Below are positions 42,749 through 53,376 of a DNA stretch of 64,000 bases, one piece after another. Positions within the stretch are counted from its first letter, which is position 1. Every line of letters begins with the position of its first letter. Under the pieces are notes generated by a model. The model did no database searches and was not told the origin of the DNA. It saw nothing but the letters and a program-made list of their open reading frames with translations. The DNA is from an uncultured Flavobacteriales bacterium (GTDB lineage: Bacteria; Bacteroidota; Bacteroidia; Flavobacteriales_D; Parvicellaceae): contig CALSPA010000017.1 of NCBI GenBank assembly GCA_943788115.1, positions 55,690-119,689 of the forward strand. Direction: 5' to 3'. Both the position numbers and the translations under genes were made by a program.

Positions 42749-43678
42749 TTGAAAGTTCATTACAGCACCGATAGCTACAAAAACATCGCTAAACCTGTAA
42801 TTACTGTAGGCACTTTTGACGGTGTACATATTGGTCATCAAACGATAATAGATAGAATAAAAGACATTGCTGAAAAAACTGGTGGAGAAACTGTATTGTT
42901 AACATTCCACCCTCATCCACGAAAAGTAATATTAAACGACAATTCAAGTTTAAAATTGATTAATACTATCGATGAAAAAATAGAGCTACTTGAAAAGTAT
43001 GGATTAGATCATTTAGTGATTCATCCTTTCACAAAAGATTTTTCACGAATTTCTCCCACATCCTATGTAAGGGATTTACTAGTCAATAAATTAAAAGTTG
43101 CAAATCTTGTGATAGGTTATGACCATCAATTTGGAAGAAACAGAGAAGGAAATCTGAGCTTATTAAAGGAGCTATCATTACTTTATAGTTTTAATATTGA
43201 AGAAATTACTGCTCAAGAAATAAATGAAATAAAAGTAAGCTCAACCAAAATTAGAAATGCAATTAAACTTGGAGACTTCGGAATTGCTAATAAATACTTA
43301 GGGCATCCTTTTACAATTACAGGTACAGTCATAGAAGGTGAAAAAATAGGAAGAACAATAGGATATCCAACAGCAAACATTGAAGCTTTAGATTTTGACA
43401 AAATAAACCCAGGAAATGGAGTTTATGCAGTTAAAGCAATTATAGATGGGAAAACACACAAAGGAATGATGAACATTGGAGTTAGACCCACTGTTAACAA
43501 TACAGAAATCATCACTAAAGAAGTTCACTTGTTTAATTTCAACGACAACATTTACGACAAGAAAATAACAATAGAATTTTTCACTAAAATTAGAGAAGAG
43601 AAAAAATTTAACGATATTGAACTACTTAAACTGCAATTAGTTGATGATCAGAAAAAATCCAAGGAAATCTTATCTTAG
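42749..43678 (+). CDS. ribF: Bifunctional riboflavin kinase/FAD synthetase
   Basis: Makes FMN and FAD from riboflavin. 309 residues. The N-terminal nucleotidyltransferase half has VGTFDGVHIGHQTII and the later SSTKIRNAI (RKDS-like); the C-terminal kinase half has GRTIGYPTANIE, NPGNGVYAV and GMMNIGVRPTV. The start is a TTG at 42749, supported by its distance from the promoter element. The following LRR gene overlaps its 3' end by 38 nt. Confidence 0.95.
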   Translation: MKVHYSTDSYKNIAKPVITVGTFDGVHIGHQTIIDRIKDIAEKTGGETVLLTFHPHPRKVILNDNSSLKLINTIDEKIELLEKYGLDHLVIHPFTKDFSRISPTSYVRDLLVNKLKVANLVIGYDHQFGRNREGNLSLLKELSLLYSFNIEEITAQEINEIKVSSTKIRNAIKLGDFGIANKYLGHPFTITGTVIEGEKIGRTIGYPTANIEALDFDKINPGNGVYAVKAIIDGKTHKGMMNIGVRPTVNNTEIITKEVHLFNFNDNIYDKKITIEFFTKIREEKKFNDIELLKLQLVDDQKKSKEILS

Positions 43679-44267
43679 AATAAAAATATTTATTCTCTTA
43701 CTTACAATTAACATTTCTATTTCTTCTCAATTACTTTCTGAAAAATCACTAGACACTTGTAAAGTTTTCAAAAACATAGAATCAGCAAAGCAAAACCCTA
43801 AAGCTGTTTACATCCTTGATCTTTCTAAAAGAAAACTATCTTCTATTCCTAAAGAGATAGTACTATTTGAAAATTTACAAGTTTTAAAGCTATCAAAAAA
43901 CAAAATATCAGAAATTGATTCTTCAATTTCATTTCCATTATTAATACAAGAAATTAACCTTAGCAAAAATAAGTTAGAACTGTTTCCAACCAATTTTTTC
44001 AAACTGAAAAACTTAAAAAGGTTAATTCTTAATCAAAACATAATAATAAATATTCCTGATGAGATAATTGAGCTTCAAAACCTAGTCTATCTAGATATGT
44101 GGTCAAATAATCTTTCAAAAGTGACTAACAACATTAAATTTCTAACTAAACTTGAGACTTTAGATTTAAGAGTTATTATGTTTAGTAATAAAGAGAAAGA
44201 TAGAATCACAAGTTTACTTCCAAACACAAAAGTTCACTTCTCTAACTCTTGTAATTGCGGCTATTAA
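43641..44267 (+). CDS. Exported leucine-rich-repeat protein
   Basis: A 208-residue protein with an N-terminal signal-like segment (YLRIKIFILLLTINISISSQ) and about five leucine-rich repeats of the form LxxLxLSxNxI, visible in NLQVLKLSKNKISEI, IQEINLSKNKLELFP, NLKRLILNQNIIINIP and NLVYLDMWSNNLSKV. LRRs bind proteins. The gene starts inside ribF (TTG at 43641, with an ATG directly after), so it is translationally linked to it. It ends with a CNCGY tail and a 4-nt stop overlap with the convergent lipoprotein gene. Confidence 0.8.
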   Translation: MMIRKNPRKSYLRIKIFILLLTINISISSQLLSEKSLDTCKVFKNIESAKQNPKAVYILDLSKRKLSSIPKEIVLFENLQVLKLSKNKISEIDSSISFPLLIQEINLSKNKLELFPTNFFKLKNLKRLILNQNIIINIPDEIIELQNLVYLDMWSNNLSKVTNNIKFLTKLETLDLRVIMFSNKEKDRITSLLPNTKVHFSNSCNCGY

Positions 44268-45388
44268 TTACAACCAATATTTACACCACCTGTAAGATTA
44301 GAAATAGCAGTGATTTGATCTGTAGAATCTGTACAAAATTTAAATCCTGAAGTTAATTGCCCTTTACACAATTCTAAGATAGAACCATCTGAAAAACTTC
44401 CAGTAATTGCAACTTGGTACTTGCTACCAAACAAGCCTATTCCGTCTCCACTGATATTAGTGAAGGATGGTCTTTCAGTTACTACACCTGTAGCGGGTTC
44501 ATTTACCTCCATATAAGTGTTTAAATCTTCATTACCTGTACTTACAATGAAATCAACAGCTTTCACCTTTCTTTTGACAACATCTTGTTCGTTAGGATAA
44601 TCATTTAATCTGCTAGCTATCATTTCATAAAATGCTTGACCAGAAATATTTTTAAACATGTTATCTCCACCACTTAAAGCTTCTGCAGAACCAACTGCAT
44701 TTTGAGACCCTAAGTTCCAGTAAATTGTTTTTGGAAAAGTTCCAGCACTTGTAACCTCATCATACCTAAAAGACATAAGTAGCTCGTATCTTTTTCCTTT
44801 CGGAGCCGTTTTCCATTTCACCTGCGGATCATAATACACATCTGAAGTTCCCAAATCGACATCTGCAAAGTTCAACCCGTTTATACCTAAAGAAAGCTCA
44901 AAAAGGTAATCAAAACTTAAACCAGACCCATCAATTAAAAAAGTTTCAGCTGTTATCTCTTGAGCTATTTCATCAACTGAAACAACAAGTCTATACAAAT
45001 CCTCATCATTTAAAGGAACAGTAGGGATGAAATAAAACACCTTTTGAGAATCGGTATAAAAAATTCCATCATCTAAATTATCTACCCACAATTCTTCTAA
45101 AGGATAAGTTTGTATAGGTGATGAAGAGCCAATAACATATTGATCTACTCTTGCAGAAACATTGCTAAACATCATGCTATCATTTATAGCAGCATAATCT
45201 ACATTATTACCGTCTCCTATAAAAGATTTATTAATCTTTACAAACTGAGTATCTTGAGATTGATCTATTAAACCGTAAACGATTGGAACAGCTTTGTATG
45301 GCGCATTAATATCAAAGTCAGTTTTACATGCTACAGTAATGAATGAAATTGATAAAACTAAAGTTATATAAGAAAATAATTTATTCAT
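44264..45388 (-). CDS. Lipoprotein of unknown function
   Basis: A 374-residue lipoprotein. The signal peptide ends in the lipobox VAC (SISFITVACKTD). The mature part is beta-rich with an INAPYKAVPIVYGLID start of a kind often seen in flavobacterial outer-membrane lipoproteins (possibly DUF4249-like; I am not sure). No catalytic motif. It is 88 bp downstream of the PNGase F-like gene, on the same strand; co-transcription is possible. Confidence 0.7.
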   Translation of the reverse strand: MNKLFSYITLVLSISFITVACKTDFDINAPYKAVPIVYGLIDQSQDTQFVKINKSFIGDGNNVDYAAINDSMMFSNVSARVDQYVIGSSSPIQTYPLEELWVDNLDDGIFYTDSQKVFYFIPTVPLNDEDLYRLVVSVDEIAQEITAETFLIDGSGLSFDYLFELSLGINGLNFADVDLGTSDVYYDPQVKWKTAPKGKRYELLMSFRYDEVTSAGTFPKTIYWNLGSQNAVGSAEALSGGDNMFKNISGQAFYEMIASRLNDYPNEQDVVKRKVKAVDFIVSTGNEDLNTYMEVNEPATGVVTERPSFTNISGDGIGLFGSKYQVAITGSFSDGSILELCKGQLTSGFKFCTDSTDQITAISNLTGGVNIGCN

Positions 45389-45476
45389 GTTTCAAAAAAA
45401 TAAAAGTAAGTTTTTTAAGTGTGTTAATGTTAATTTTTTTAACAAACGGAACAAATTAATCATTCAACGGCAATAA

Positions 45477-48400
45477 TTAATTTTTAACTAGTTTTTCAAA
45501 TTTAGCTTTTACACCATCAGAAGCCTTTAACAAGTAAACTCCATTGGAAAGGAAATTTAAATTCAATTCTTTACTAAACGGATTATTGAGAGTGTTTATT
45601 TTTTCAGAAAGAATCAATTTCCCAAAAGCATCATAAATTTCAAATTCAAGATTATTTGAAAAACCATCAAATTCAACATTAAAAATACCGTTACTTGGAT
45701 TTGGAGAAACTTTCATTATTGCAGAAGCTCTTTCATCAATATTAAGGCCATAACCTACAGTAAAATAATGAACAATGTCTTTACCAAAATCTCCATCAAA
45801 CATTTTTAACGTAGGTCCTCCTACCGCTTTTATTCTAAAAGATCCATTTCCATCATTATTGGCAAAGAAAGATAAACCATCTTGACCACTATCTAACAGC
45901 TCTAATCTATAGCAACCAGGGTCTAAATTAACAGTGTCTCTATATAATGTAGCATTTTGAAAATCTGTTCTTGAAAAAACAACATTTCCAGAGCCATCTT
46001 TTATGTATAAATCATTTTCATAAGCTGCATTGTTTGTTGATGTCCACAGTATTAGATCTGATTGGTACATAGGAGGAACGTCAAAATCAACAGAATATAT
46101 ATTGTTCAATGAGTAATCATCTAAAGCACCATTTGCAGTTACCGCTTCTACATGGAATTCTTGACAATACTGAGCATGATCCCAAAAATAGGGACCAGAA
46201 ATAGGCAGCTCTACCTCCTCAGATTCTCCAAAAGCTAAATCTCCTGTCCAATTAAACATTTGATAAGGCCCCTGACATATCCAGTAATGGAACTCAATTG
46301 AAGTTAAATTTTGTTGCCCATTATTTGTAATTACAATTTTGGGATTGTCACAAATTGGATTAAATCTGTTGTGAAATTCCCATTTATTGGGAGCAATAAC
46401 ATCAACAATTCCAACGTCATTTTGAAAATTGTAATCACCATAAGAAACCAACTGAACAGATGTTCTATAATTCCCCTCCATTCCTCCAGAGGTTGTCTCC
46501 ATACCATAATCAATTGAAGCAATAGACCCTGGTGTAACAAAAGGGGTAATGTCATGATTGTATGTATCTCCAAAAGTTGCTGGACACCATCCAGCACGAT
46601 CATAAATCCATGTTCCTCCTTGAGAAATAACCGGGTTATCTGCACATTCCTTCCAATTTAACCACTCAAATTGTTGGACACCGTTAATACTTAAATTATG
46701 ATTTTTAGGGCAAAACTCAGCGCAATTTTGAAAACCGCCAAACCAATGACCAGTAGTCCTAGTTTTCACATTGAAATAGCTAGCATTTGGATTCATCACT
46801 TTATTTACCGCTGGAAGAGAAACATCATTAGCAATATTTGAATGAGAATAATCTCCTCTCCATAAAGTTTCAAAACCAAGAACATCTCTTGGTGGAATGC
46901 CTTTAATCATAACAAATTTTAAATCTATGAGCTCCTGTTGGTTACCTGCAGAAATTTCTATTGTATCATTAAATAAAGGCATATAATCAGTTACATCATA
47001 CACCCATCTAAAACCTTCTGGACCAAGATCTAAACCGATTCCATATGGGGTTACATAATTTTGAAGTTGATGCGTAGTTTGTTTGTAATTGTTTACCAAT
47101 AAATTATCGTAAGAAAAATTCATAGAATCAACTACAACTCCAAGAGGGTCAAAAGTATAACCCCAACCATGTTCATATCCGAAAATAGTATCCAAAATAG
47201 TTGTAGAGATACCACTGAGATTCATGTCTATATATGGCTGTGTTTCAACAATTGATATTGGATTATCGAATATTGTATCAGCGTACATCACGGAATCTAA
47301 ATGACTTACATAATTGCCTTGAGTAAAAATAAATTGAGGCCTAAAAGTACTTTGCTGAACATTCATATATAAATCTTCACCATTTATCTGTTGCCATTCT
47401 GGAAGTCCTAATAATTGTGAAGTTGAACCCGAAACTGAATAATCATCAGCTGTTGTTCCTGAAGAAGCATCAAATTTATATGCAGCTAGTAAATTTCCAT
47501 AATTTGGATGACTAGAGTCAACTCCTTTATACATCCAATTCTGAAGAGTTACCTGATCTATTGCAGTATTCCAAATTTGGAATTCATTGATTTTACCATC
47601 ATAAACACCATTAAAGCCAGAAGAAGCGGTTCCACCAATTCTGAACGATGTTATTCCTTCCATCAATTTTGTTTTGCCAGTTGCAGACATAAATAAAGCT
47701 CCATTTAAATAAGCATTCATAGTTCCTGTAGAAACATCTTTAGTAAAAGCCCAATGATTCCACTGACCAGAATAATCTTCATTATTAGCGGCTTGATCAA
47801 CTCTGTCATAAGAGCTTGTATTATTATTACCTGCATCCCAATAAACCCTACCATTACTCCAAGGTAAATGACAATTTACAACTCTATATCCATTTGCATC
47901 TCTACCTTCAAAAATGTAAGAATTAAAAGGCATAACTGAAGGGTCTCCAAAACACCAAAAAGAAATTGTTATAGCACTATCTAATGAATTGAATACAGAT
48001 GAAGGAACATCAACAATATCATCACCTTCAAAATCTAAACAGCCATCATCTTTTAAAACAACACCTACATTTGCTGAATAATCATCTCCTAAAAGAGAGT
48101 AGTTAGAAGCACCTTGTTGAGTATTCGTAAATGACAAATCAATTACAACATTAGAAGCTCCATCCCAAAAAAAAGAATTAATAAAATTAAAAGTATACTG
48201 ACCTGCAAAAACAGCTCCAACTGCAGAACTATAAACATCTTCCAAACTGTCATTTTCATAAGAATCGGGAGTTAGCTCAAGTAGAGCAGTGTTTTTCATT
48301 CTAATGACAACATTATTAAGCTCTTCTCCTGAAGATGTAATATCAATTGTAAGTTTGTCTATAGGTCCAGCTACAACACCTTGAGAAATCAACTCAGATG

Positions 48401-48890
48401 CAGAAATAATATATTGTGTTCTTCCCGATTTATTTTGTGAATTAAACACTTCATTTACAGTTGAAAATCCTTGTCCTATAACTGTAATAGTTTCACTAAT
48501 AATATTATCATAAACTGTATAATAATCATACTGCTGGTAGATGTTATATTTTGGTTGATTATTGTAAAATATTGAATCTGGATTAGAATTTTGCAGGTAG
48601 TAAAATGATGAATTTAAATTTTCGTGCTGGTAAAGGTTGGTATAAGTCGTATAATCCCATTCACCACAATTGTAACCATCCTGAGTTGTTGCAGGGTCAC
48701 ATTTAAGTGTGTAGTACATTAAAACCTTATGGTATTGATTTGTATCTGATGGAAAAACATACCACCCTCTTCGTTTTGTAATATCAGAAAATTCAAGCGT
48801 TTGAACACTAATTGTATCACCAAAGCTTTGAGCTTTGAACGAGCTTATTGTAAGTAAAAGAAAAAAATACAGTAAATACTTATTCATCAT
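45477..48890 (-). CDS. PNGase F-like secreted protein with inserted LamG domain and T9SS type A sorting domain
   Basis: A 1137-residue exported protein. Signal peptide ending NKYLLYFFLLLTISSFKAQS. Residues about 25-210 and 500-860 resemble peptide-N-glycosidase F: CGEWDYTTYTNLYQ, ITPYGIGLDLG-type VTPYGIGLDLGPEG with WVYDVTDYMP, RTTGHWFGGFQNCAEFC, WKECADNPV and GGTWIYDRAGWCPATF. Between them sits a LamG-like lectin domain (about 280-430; SAITISFWCFGD, GQWNHWAFTKD, FRIGG). The C-terminus is a type A sorting domain (MKVSPNPSNGIFNVEF to FEKLVKN). PNGase F removes N-glycans; whether the catalytic Asp/Glu residues are kept cannot be judged by eye. Confidence 0.8.
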   Translation of the reverse strand: MMNKYLLYFFLLLTISSFKAQSFGDTISVQTLEFSDITKRRGWYVFPSDTNQYHKVLMYYTLKCDPATTQDGYNCGEWDYTTYTNLYQHENLNSSFYYLQNSNPDSIFYNNQPKYNIYQQYDYYTVYDNIISETITVIGQGFSTVNEVFNSQNKSGRTQYIISASELISQGVVAGPIDKLTIDITSSGEELNNVVIRMKNTALLELTPDSYENDSLEDVYSSAVGAVFAGQYTFNFINSFFWDGASNVVIDLSFTNTQQGASNYSLLGDDYSANVGVVLKDDGCLDFEGDDIVDVPSSVFNSLDSAITISFWCFGDPSVMPFNSYIFEGRDANGYRVVNCHLPWSNGRVYWDAGNNNTSSYDRVDQAANNEDYSGQWNHWAFTKDVSTGTMNAYLNGALFMSATGKTKLMEGITSFRIGGTASSGFNGVYDGKINEFQIWNTAIDQVTLQNWMYKGVDSSHPNYGNLLAAYKFDASSGTTADDYSVSGSTSQLLGLPEWQQINGEDLYMNVQQSTFRPQFIFTQGNYVSHLDSVMYADTIFDNPISIVETQPYIDMNLSGISTTILDTIFGYEHGWGYTFDPLGVVVDSMNFSYDNLLVNNYKQTTHQLQNYVTPYGIGLDLGPEGFRWVYDVTDYMPLFNDTIEISAGNQQELIDLKFVMIKGIPPRDVLGFETLWRGDYSHSNIANDVSLPAVNKVMNPNASYFNVKTRTTGHWFGGFQNCAEFCPKNHNLSINGVQQFEWLNWKECADNPVISQGGTWIYDRAGWCPATFGDTYNHDITPFVTPGSIASIDYGMETTSGGMEGNYRTSVQLVSYGDYNFQNDVGIVDVIAPNKWEFHNRFNPICDNPKIVITNNGQQNLTSIEFHYWICQGPYQMFNWTGDLAFGESEEVELPISGPYFWDHAQYCQEFHVEAVTANGALDDYSLNNIYSVDFDVPPMYQSDLILWTSTNNAAYENDLYIKDGSGNVVFSRTDFQNATLYRDTVNLDPGCYRLELLDSGQDGLSFFANNDGNGSFRIKAVGGPTLKMFDGDFGKDIVHYFTVGYGLNIDERASAIMKVSPNPSNGIFNVEFDGFSNNLEFEIYDAFGKLILSEKINTLNNPFSKELNLNFLSNGVYLLKASDGVKAKFEKLVKN

Positions 48891-48955
48891 TATAATTTTT
48901 AAAAAAGCAAATTAAAGAAATTTAATGAAATAAGTAAAATACAATAGCTACAGGA

Positions 48956-51109
48956 CTATTCAACTACAAATCGTTGAACAACTTTTCTAGTAGAATTAGA
49001 AATCGTCACAAAATATATTCCGGCACTTAAAGTTGATACATCAACTGCTAATTCTTTAGCCCCAGCATACATTCTACCTTTGTAAATATCTCTAATTTTT
49101 TTACCCACTAAATTATGCAATGTAATATTCATATCATCTTGAATTTCGGAAAGATAAAATTGAACATTAGCTACATTGCTTGCTGGATTTGGAAAAACAA
49201 AAAAGTCGAAAATTGTTTCATTTTCACTTAATCCTACTGGACCAGAAAGATTGATATCATCAATAAATAAATCATTCCCACCACCATTAGTAAATTGAAA
49301 TTTAATTCTTAGGTTATCTACTTGGTAAGTAGAAGTGAAATTAGAAATTGTAACGCTTTCCCAATCATTAGGGCCAGGATTATAATTTGCAGTGGTATTG
49401 TTCATAGTTGCCAATTGAGAAGAAGATATACTCTTTCTTACCGCCCATGTATCACCACAAGAGTTACTAGCAAAAATTTGTAAAAAGTCACTATTACTAT
49501 TGGTTTTTTTTGCGAAAGCATATTTAAAAGTTAGGGTTGCAGAAGTTATATTTTCTAAATCAATGGTTGAACTAATAAAGGCATCTTTATCTAAATTTGA
49601 ACCTGTAGAATTGTCTAATTTAAGTGATTTGGAACCAGTTGCTCCAGCTTGGTTAGTAATTTGAAAACCTGGACCTCCTGGGTTTTCTACAAACCAATCA
49701 GAATTAGGAATAGACACAGATTCAAAACCTTCTTGAATTGGAAGAGCATTTCCTGGAGCTCCTAAAACAGTAATGTAATCTGGGAAAGTTTGAGAAACTG
49801 TATTGCCAAAAGGGTCACTTACTGAAAGAGTTACATCGTATTGCCCAGGAGATGAATAATTAATCTGAGGATTTTGATTAGTAGATGAAGCTGGAGAACC
49901 CCCTTGAAATGTCCAATTCCATGAAGATATGTTATTGTAAGAATCATCAGTAAATTGTAAATCGTCTCCGGCACATAGAACATGTCTATTAACCATAAAT
50001 TGAGCAGCACATGCCGTTGGGCTACCATTAGCTCCAGTGGCATTCAAATTACTAGTTTTCCATAAATTACTTCTACCTCCAACACCAGATGTAATGGCAG
50101 ATCTCATTTTTGATCTTTGTCCGTCTGTAAACATTTTAGAACAATAAGAATATTCCATGTAATTCTCTGTATTATCAACAACGTCTGAAGTCCAATAACC
50201 GTCAGTAGCATCGTTAGAACAAGTGTTTGCTGTGAGGTTACAAGAAGTTAACCCAATACACCTTGGTGTATCGTCTACATTGTCATCATCAGAACAACTT
50301 GAGGGATTTCCCGGATTGTTATTACCACCCCATAAATGATCTAAATTAAGCCAGTGTCCAACCTCATGAGTTAATGTTCTACTTGTACCCGTTGAACTTG
50401 TACCAATAGATCCAACATAATCATGAAGAACCCAAATACCATTTGTCATTGCAGTTCCGCTCCAATTTGAAGGTTTTGTTGTATAGCCCGCTGCCCCACC
50501 TGCTTCATTAACAACAAAAATATTTAAGTATTTATTTCCCGCCCACGAGTTATTATAAACATCATTGCCATTTACAATGGCGTTTACCTGTGCTTGACCC
50601 AGACGATCCATCGTTTGTAAGTGCATTTTGAGTTCTAGTTATTCCGCTAAAACATTGGCCGTTAGGGGCTTTTGTGGCCAAAACAAATTCAATTTCTATA
50701 TCAGCAGGCATGCCTTGAAATGTAGCCTGAACATTATTTGCATCCGAATTTAATAATCTATAGTCACGGTTTAAAATATCTACAGCATCATGAATTTGCG
50801 CTACTGAAATATTTTCTGCACCACCATTATGTAACACATGGAACACAACTGGGATTACATACACTGTTCCTTTGGAACCACTTGCTTTAAGCTGGGCTTC
50901 TCGTTGTTTTAAAATCTCTTGATCTGCTTTGATAAATCTTTAAAAATGCAGGGTTTTTCTTCAGCAAATTCATTTTTTATATGAGTTTTGCAATATTCTA
51001 CATTTTCACCCTCCCTACAATTTGTAGGATCAATAACAGATTGAGAGTGAACAAATAATTGACTAAATAAAAGAGGCGTAATAAGGAAAACAAGTAGATA
51101 TCTTTTCAT
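48956..51109 (-). CDS. Secreted M43-family zinc metalloprotease with PKD and T9SS type A sorting domain, two frameshifts
   Basis: About 717 residues when restored. Signal peptide (MKRYLLVFLITPLLFSQLFVHSQ), pro-region, then YVIPVVFHVLHNGG and the zinc motif HEVGHWLNLDHLWGG (the metzincin HExxHxxxxxH form), followed by DNVDDTPRC and the CSKMFTDGQRSKM Met-turn area. A PKD module (DDSYNNISSWNWTFQGGSP) and a jelly-roll domain (FEKTNQ-like segment LTFKYAFAKKTNS) follow, then a type A sorting domain (FPNPASNVANVQFYL). Frames change near 50931-50938 and 50590-50605. It degrades extracellular protein. Confidence 0.9.
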
Positions 51110-51230
51110 ATTTTAAGTTTAAAACAGCTAAATATATTTAAAATTAACAAACGCTCCGATTGTGTTTAGACTAAACCAACACAGGAACATACTAACGCAA
51201 ATAAAACTCAAAATAGGATTGAGGGTTGCT

Positions 51231-52370
51231 TTATAAAAAAGAATTCTCTAAATCTTTAACTAAATCGGCAGCATCTTCAACACCTACACTTAATCTTATT
51301 AAAGAATCTTTCACGCCACTTTTAAGGCGTTCTTCTCTAGGAATTGAGGCGTGAGTCATTGTCGATGGATGACCAATAAGTGACTCAACCCCACCTAGAG
51401 ATTCTGCTAAAGTGAAAAGTTTTGTTTTAGATACAATTCGCTTTGCTTTTTCTAAGCTGTCATCTTTAAGAGTAAAGGAAACCATTCCGCCAAAATCAGA
51501 CATTTGATTTTTAGCAACCTCATGATTAGGATGTGATTCAAAGCCTGGCCAATAAACCTCATCTACTTGAGGATGGCTATTTAAAAACTCTGCAATAATT
51601 TTTCCATTTTCACTGTGTCTTTGAACTCTCAAGTGCAAAGTTTTAATACCCCTTAAAACCAAAAAGGAATCCATAGGACCACAAACAGCACCACTAGAAT
51701 TTTGTATTCTATAAATTTCTTCTGCAATAGAATCATTACTGGTTACTAAAGCACCCATTACAACATCAGAGTGCCCACCTAAGAACTTAGTTACTGAATG
51801 CATAACAACATCAGCTCCCAAATCTAATGGTCTTTGTAAATAAGGAGTTGCAAAAGTATTATCAACACCAACAATTGCATCGCTATCTTTAACCATTTCA
51901 ACAATGGATTTAATATCTATAATGTTCATCATTGGGTTAGTAGGGGTTTCAATCCAAATTAATTTTGTTTTTTCGTTAAGTGCATCTTTAATATTTTCAA
52001 GATTTAACATGTCGACAAAATGAAACTTAATACCATATTTCTCAAATATTGTTTTAAAAATTCTATAACTACCACCATATAAATCGTTAGTGGAAATTAC
52101 TTCATCACCAGGGTTTAACATCTTAATGACACAGTCAATTGCAGCTAATCCACTTCCAAAACAAGCACCATATTTTCCATTTTCTATTGCCGCAAGACTG
52201 CTTTCAAGTGCTGCTCTAGTTGGATTACCAGTTCTAGAGTATTCAAACCCTTTGTGCTTACCAACTTCATCTTGAACATATGTTGAAGTCTGATAAATTG
52301 GAGTCATAATTGCACCAGTAGCAGAATCTGGTTCAACACCTGCATGTATTACTTTTGTATTGAATTTCAT
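51231..52370 (-). CDS. Cystathionine gamma-synthase/lyase family PLP enzyme
   Basis: A 379-residue PLP-dependent trans-sulfuration enzyme. Seen: the PLP-phosphate and substrate segment YSRTGNPTRAALE, GACFGSGLAAID, the PLP lysine in HSVTKFLGGHSDVV, DNTFATPYLQRP and the C-terminal SLGGVESLIGHPSTMTH and LIRLSVGVED. It probably makes cystathionine from an O-acyl-homoserine, or splits it; sequence alone cannot separate the gamma-synthase and gamma-lyase. It stands alone, divergent from the EamA transporter. Confidence 0.9.
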   Translation of the reverse strand: MKFNTKVIHAGVEPDSATGAIMTPIYQTSTYVQDEVGKHKGFEYSRTGNPTRAALESSLAAIENGKYGACFGSGLAAIDCVIKMLNPGDEVISTNDLYGGSYRIFKTIFEKYGIKFHFVDMLNLENIKDALNEKTKLIWIETPTNPMMNIIDIKSIVEMVKDSDAIVGVDNTFATPYLQRPLDLGADVVMHSVTKFLGGHSDVVMGALVTSNDSIAEEIYRIQNSSGAVCGPMDSFLVLRGIKTLHLRVQRHSENGKIIAEFLNSHPQVDEVYWPGFESHPNHEVAKNQMSDFGGMVSFTLKDDSLEKAKRIVSKTKLFTLAESLGGVESLIGHPSTMTHASIPREERLKSGVKDSLIRLSVGVEDAADLVKDLENSFL

Positions 52371-52410
52371 AGTTTATTTTTAAAATGGGAAACTAAATTA
52401 AAAATTTAAT

Positions 52411-52418
52411 TACGTTTG
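52411..52418 (+). promoter_or_regulatory. Candidate -7 element of the EamA transporter gene
   Basis: TACGTTTG fits TAnnTTTG, 42 nt upstream of the ATG at 52460. No clear TTG at the right distance. Confidence 0.4.
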
Positions 52419-52459
52419 AGCATCTTTTACTAAAATTCTGTTTAATATTTTCTACCAAA

Positions 52460-53338
52460 ATGAAAATTAGTAACATAAAAGCACACATAGCCTTACTAAT
52501 AGCCAATATTATATATGCGCTAAATTATGGTTGGGCAAAAGATGTAATGGGTGGGGGCTTCGTAAAGCCATTTGCTTTTATTTTAATGAGGGTTGTAGGA
52601 GCAACATTGCTTTTCTGGTCAATTTCAATGTTTTTTAGAGAAAAGGTAACGAATAAAGATAAGCTTAGAATGTTTTTATGCGGTGTTTTTGGAGTTGCAG
52701 CTAATCAACTTCTATTTTTTAAAGGACTAGATCAAACATCCACAATAAATGCTTCAATAATTATGGTTGCTAGCCCCATTATTGTTGCATTATTATCTGC
52801 AATAATTTTAAAAGAGAAACCCAGTATTTACAGAGTTATTGGAATAATTATTGGATTAGCAGGAGCTTGTTTTATTATTCTTCAAGAAAATAATGCTAAC
52901 GAAGGTGCTTCATTTATTGGAAATCTTCTAATTATTTTAAATGCAACAAGCTATGGCCTTTATTTAGTTCTTGTTAAACCTTTAATGAAAAAATATTCTC
53001 CTATTACAGTAATTAAATGGGTTTTTACATTTGGGCTAATAATAGTAACTCCATTTGGACTTACAGAAATCGACTCAGTAAATTGGAATATGCCTATTGA
53101 CATTATCTTAAAAATTGGATTTGTAATTATTTTCACAACTTTCTTTTGCTATTTATTTAACATTTATGGAGTCAAAAGAGTAAGCCCAACAATTGTAAGC
53201 TCATACATCTATTTACAACCCATCCTAACTTCACTAATTGCAGTTCTATATGGATATGAAAGTATTAATGAAACAATGATAATTTGTGGTCTTATAATAT
53301 TTTTTGGTGTTTACTTGGTTAGCAAACCTGCAAGTTAA
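52460..53338 (+). CDS. EamA-family (DMT) membrane transporter
   Basis: A 292-residue inner-membrane protein with ten predicted helices in two EamA halves, as in drug/metabolite transporters. Helix segments include IALLIANIIYALNYGWA, FILMRVVGATLLFW, NQLLFFKGLDQTSTINASII and VIFTTFFCYLFNIYGV; the conserved second-half end LQPILTSLIAVLYGYE is present. The substrate is unknown; family members export amino acids or metabolites. Confidence 0.9.
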   Translation: MKISNIKAHIALLIANIIYALNYGWAKDVMGGGFVKPFAFILMRVVGATLLFWSISMFFREKVTNKDKLRMFLCGVFGVAANQLLFFKGLDQTSTINASIIMVASPIIVALLSAIILKEKPSIYRVIGIIIGLAGACFIILQENNANEGASFIGNLLIILNATSYGLYLVLVKPLMKKYSPITVIKWVFTFGLIIVTPFGLTEIDSVNWNMPIDIILKIGFVIIFTTFFCYLFNIYGVKRVSPTIVSSYIYLQPILTSLIAVLYGYESINETMIICGLIIFFGVYLVSKPAS

Positions 53339-53376
53339 AGCATCTATTTTCTTATTTTTACCCGAAATAATTTACC

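Noticed and set aside
52460..53338. EamA gene as part of a defence or antibiotic cluster
   Set aside because: Neighbours are housekeeping (cystathionine gamma-synthase family, yicC-gmk-nadD).
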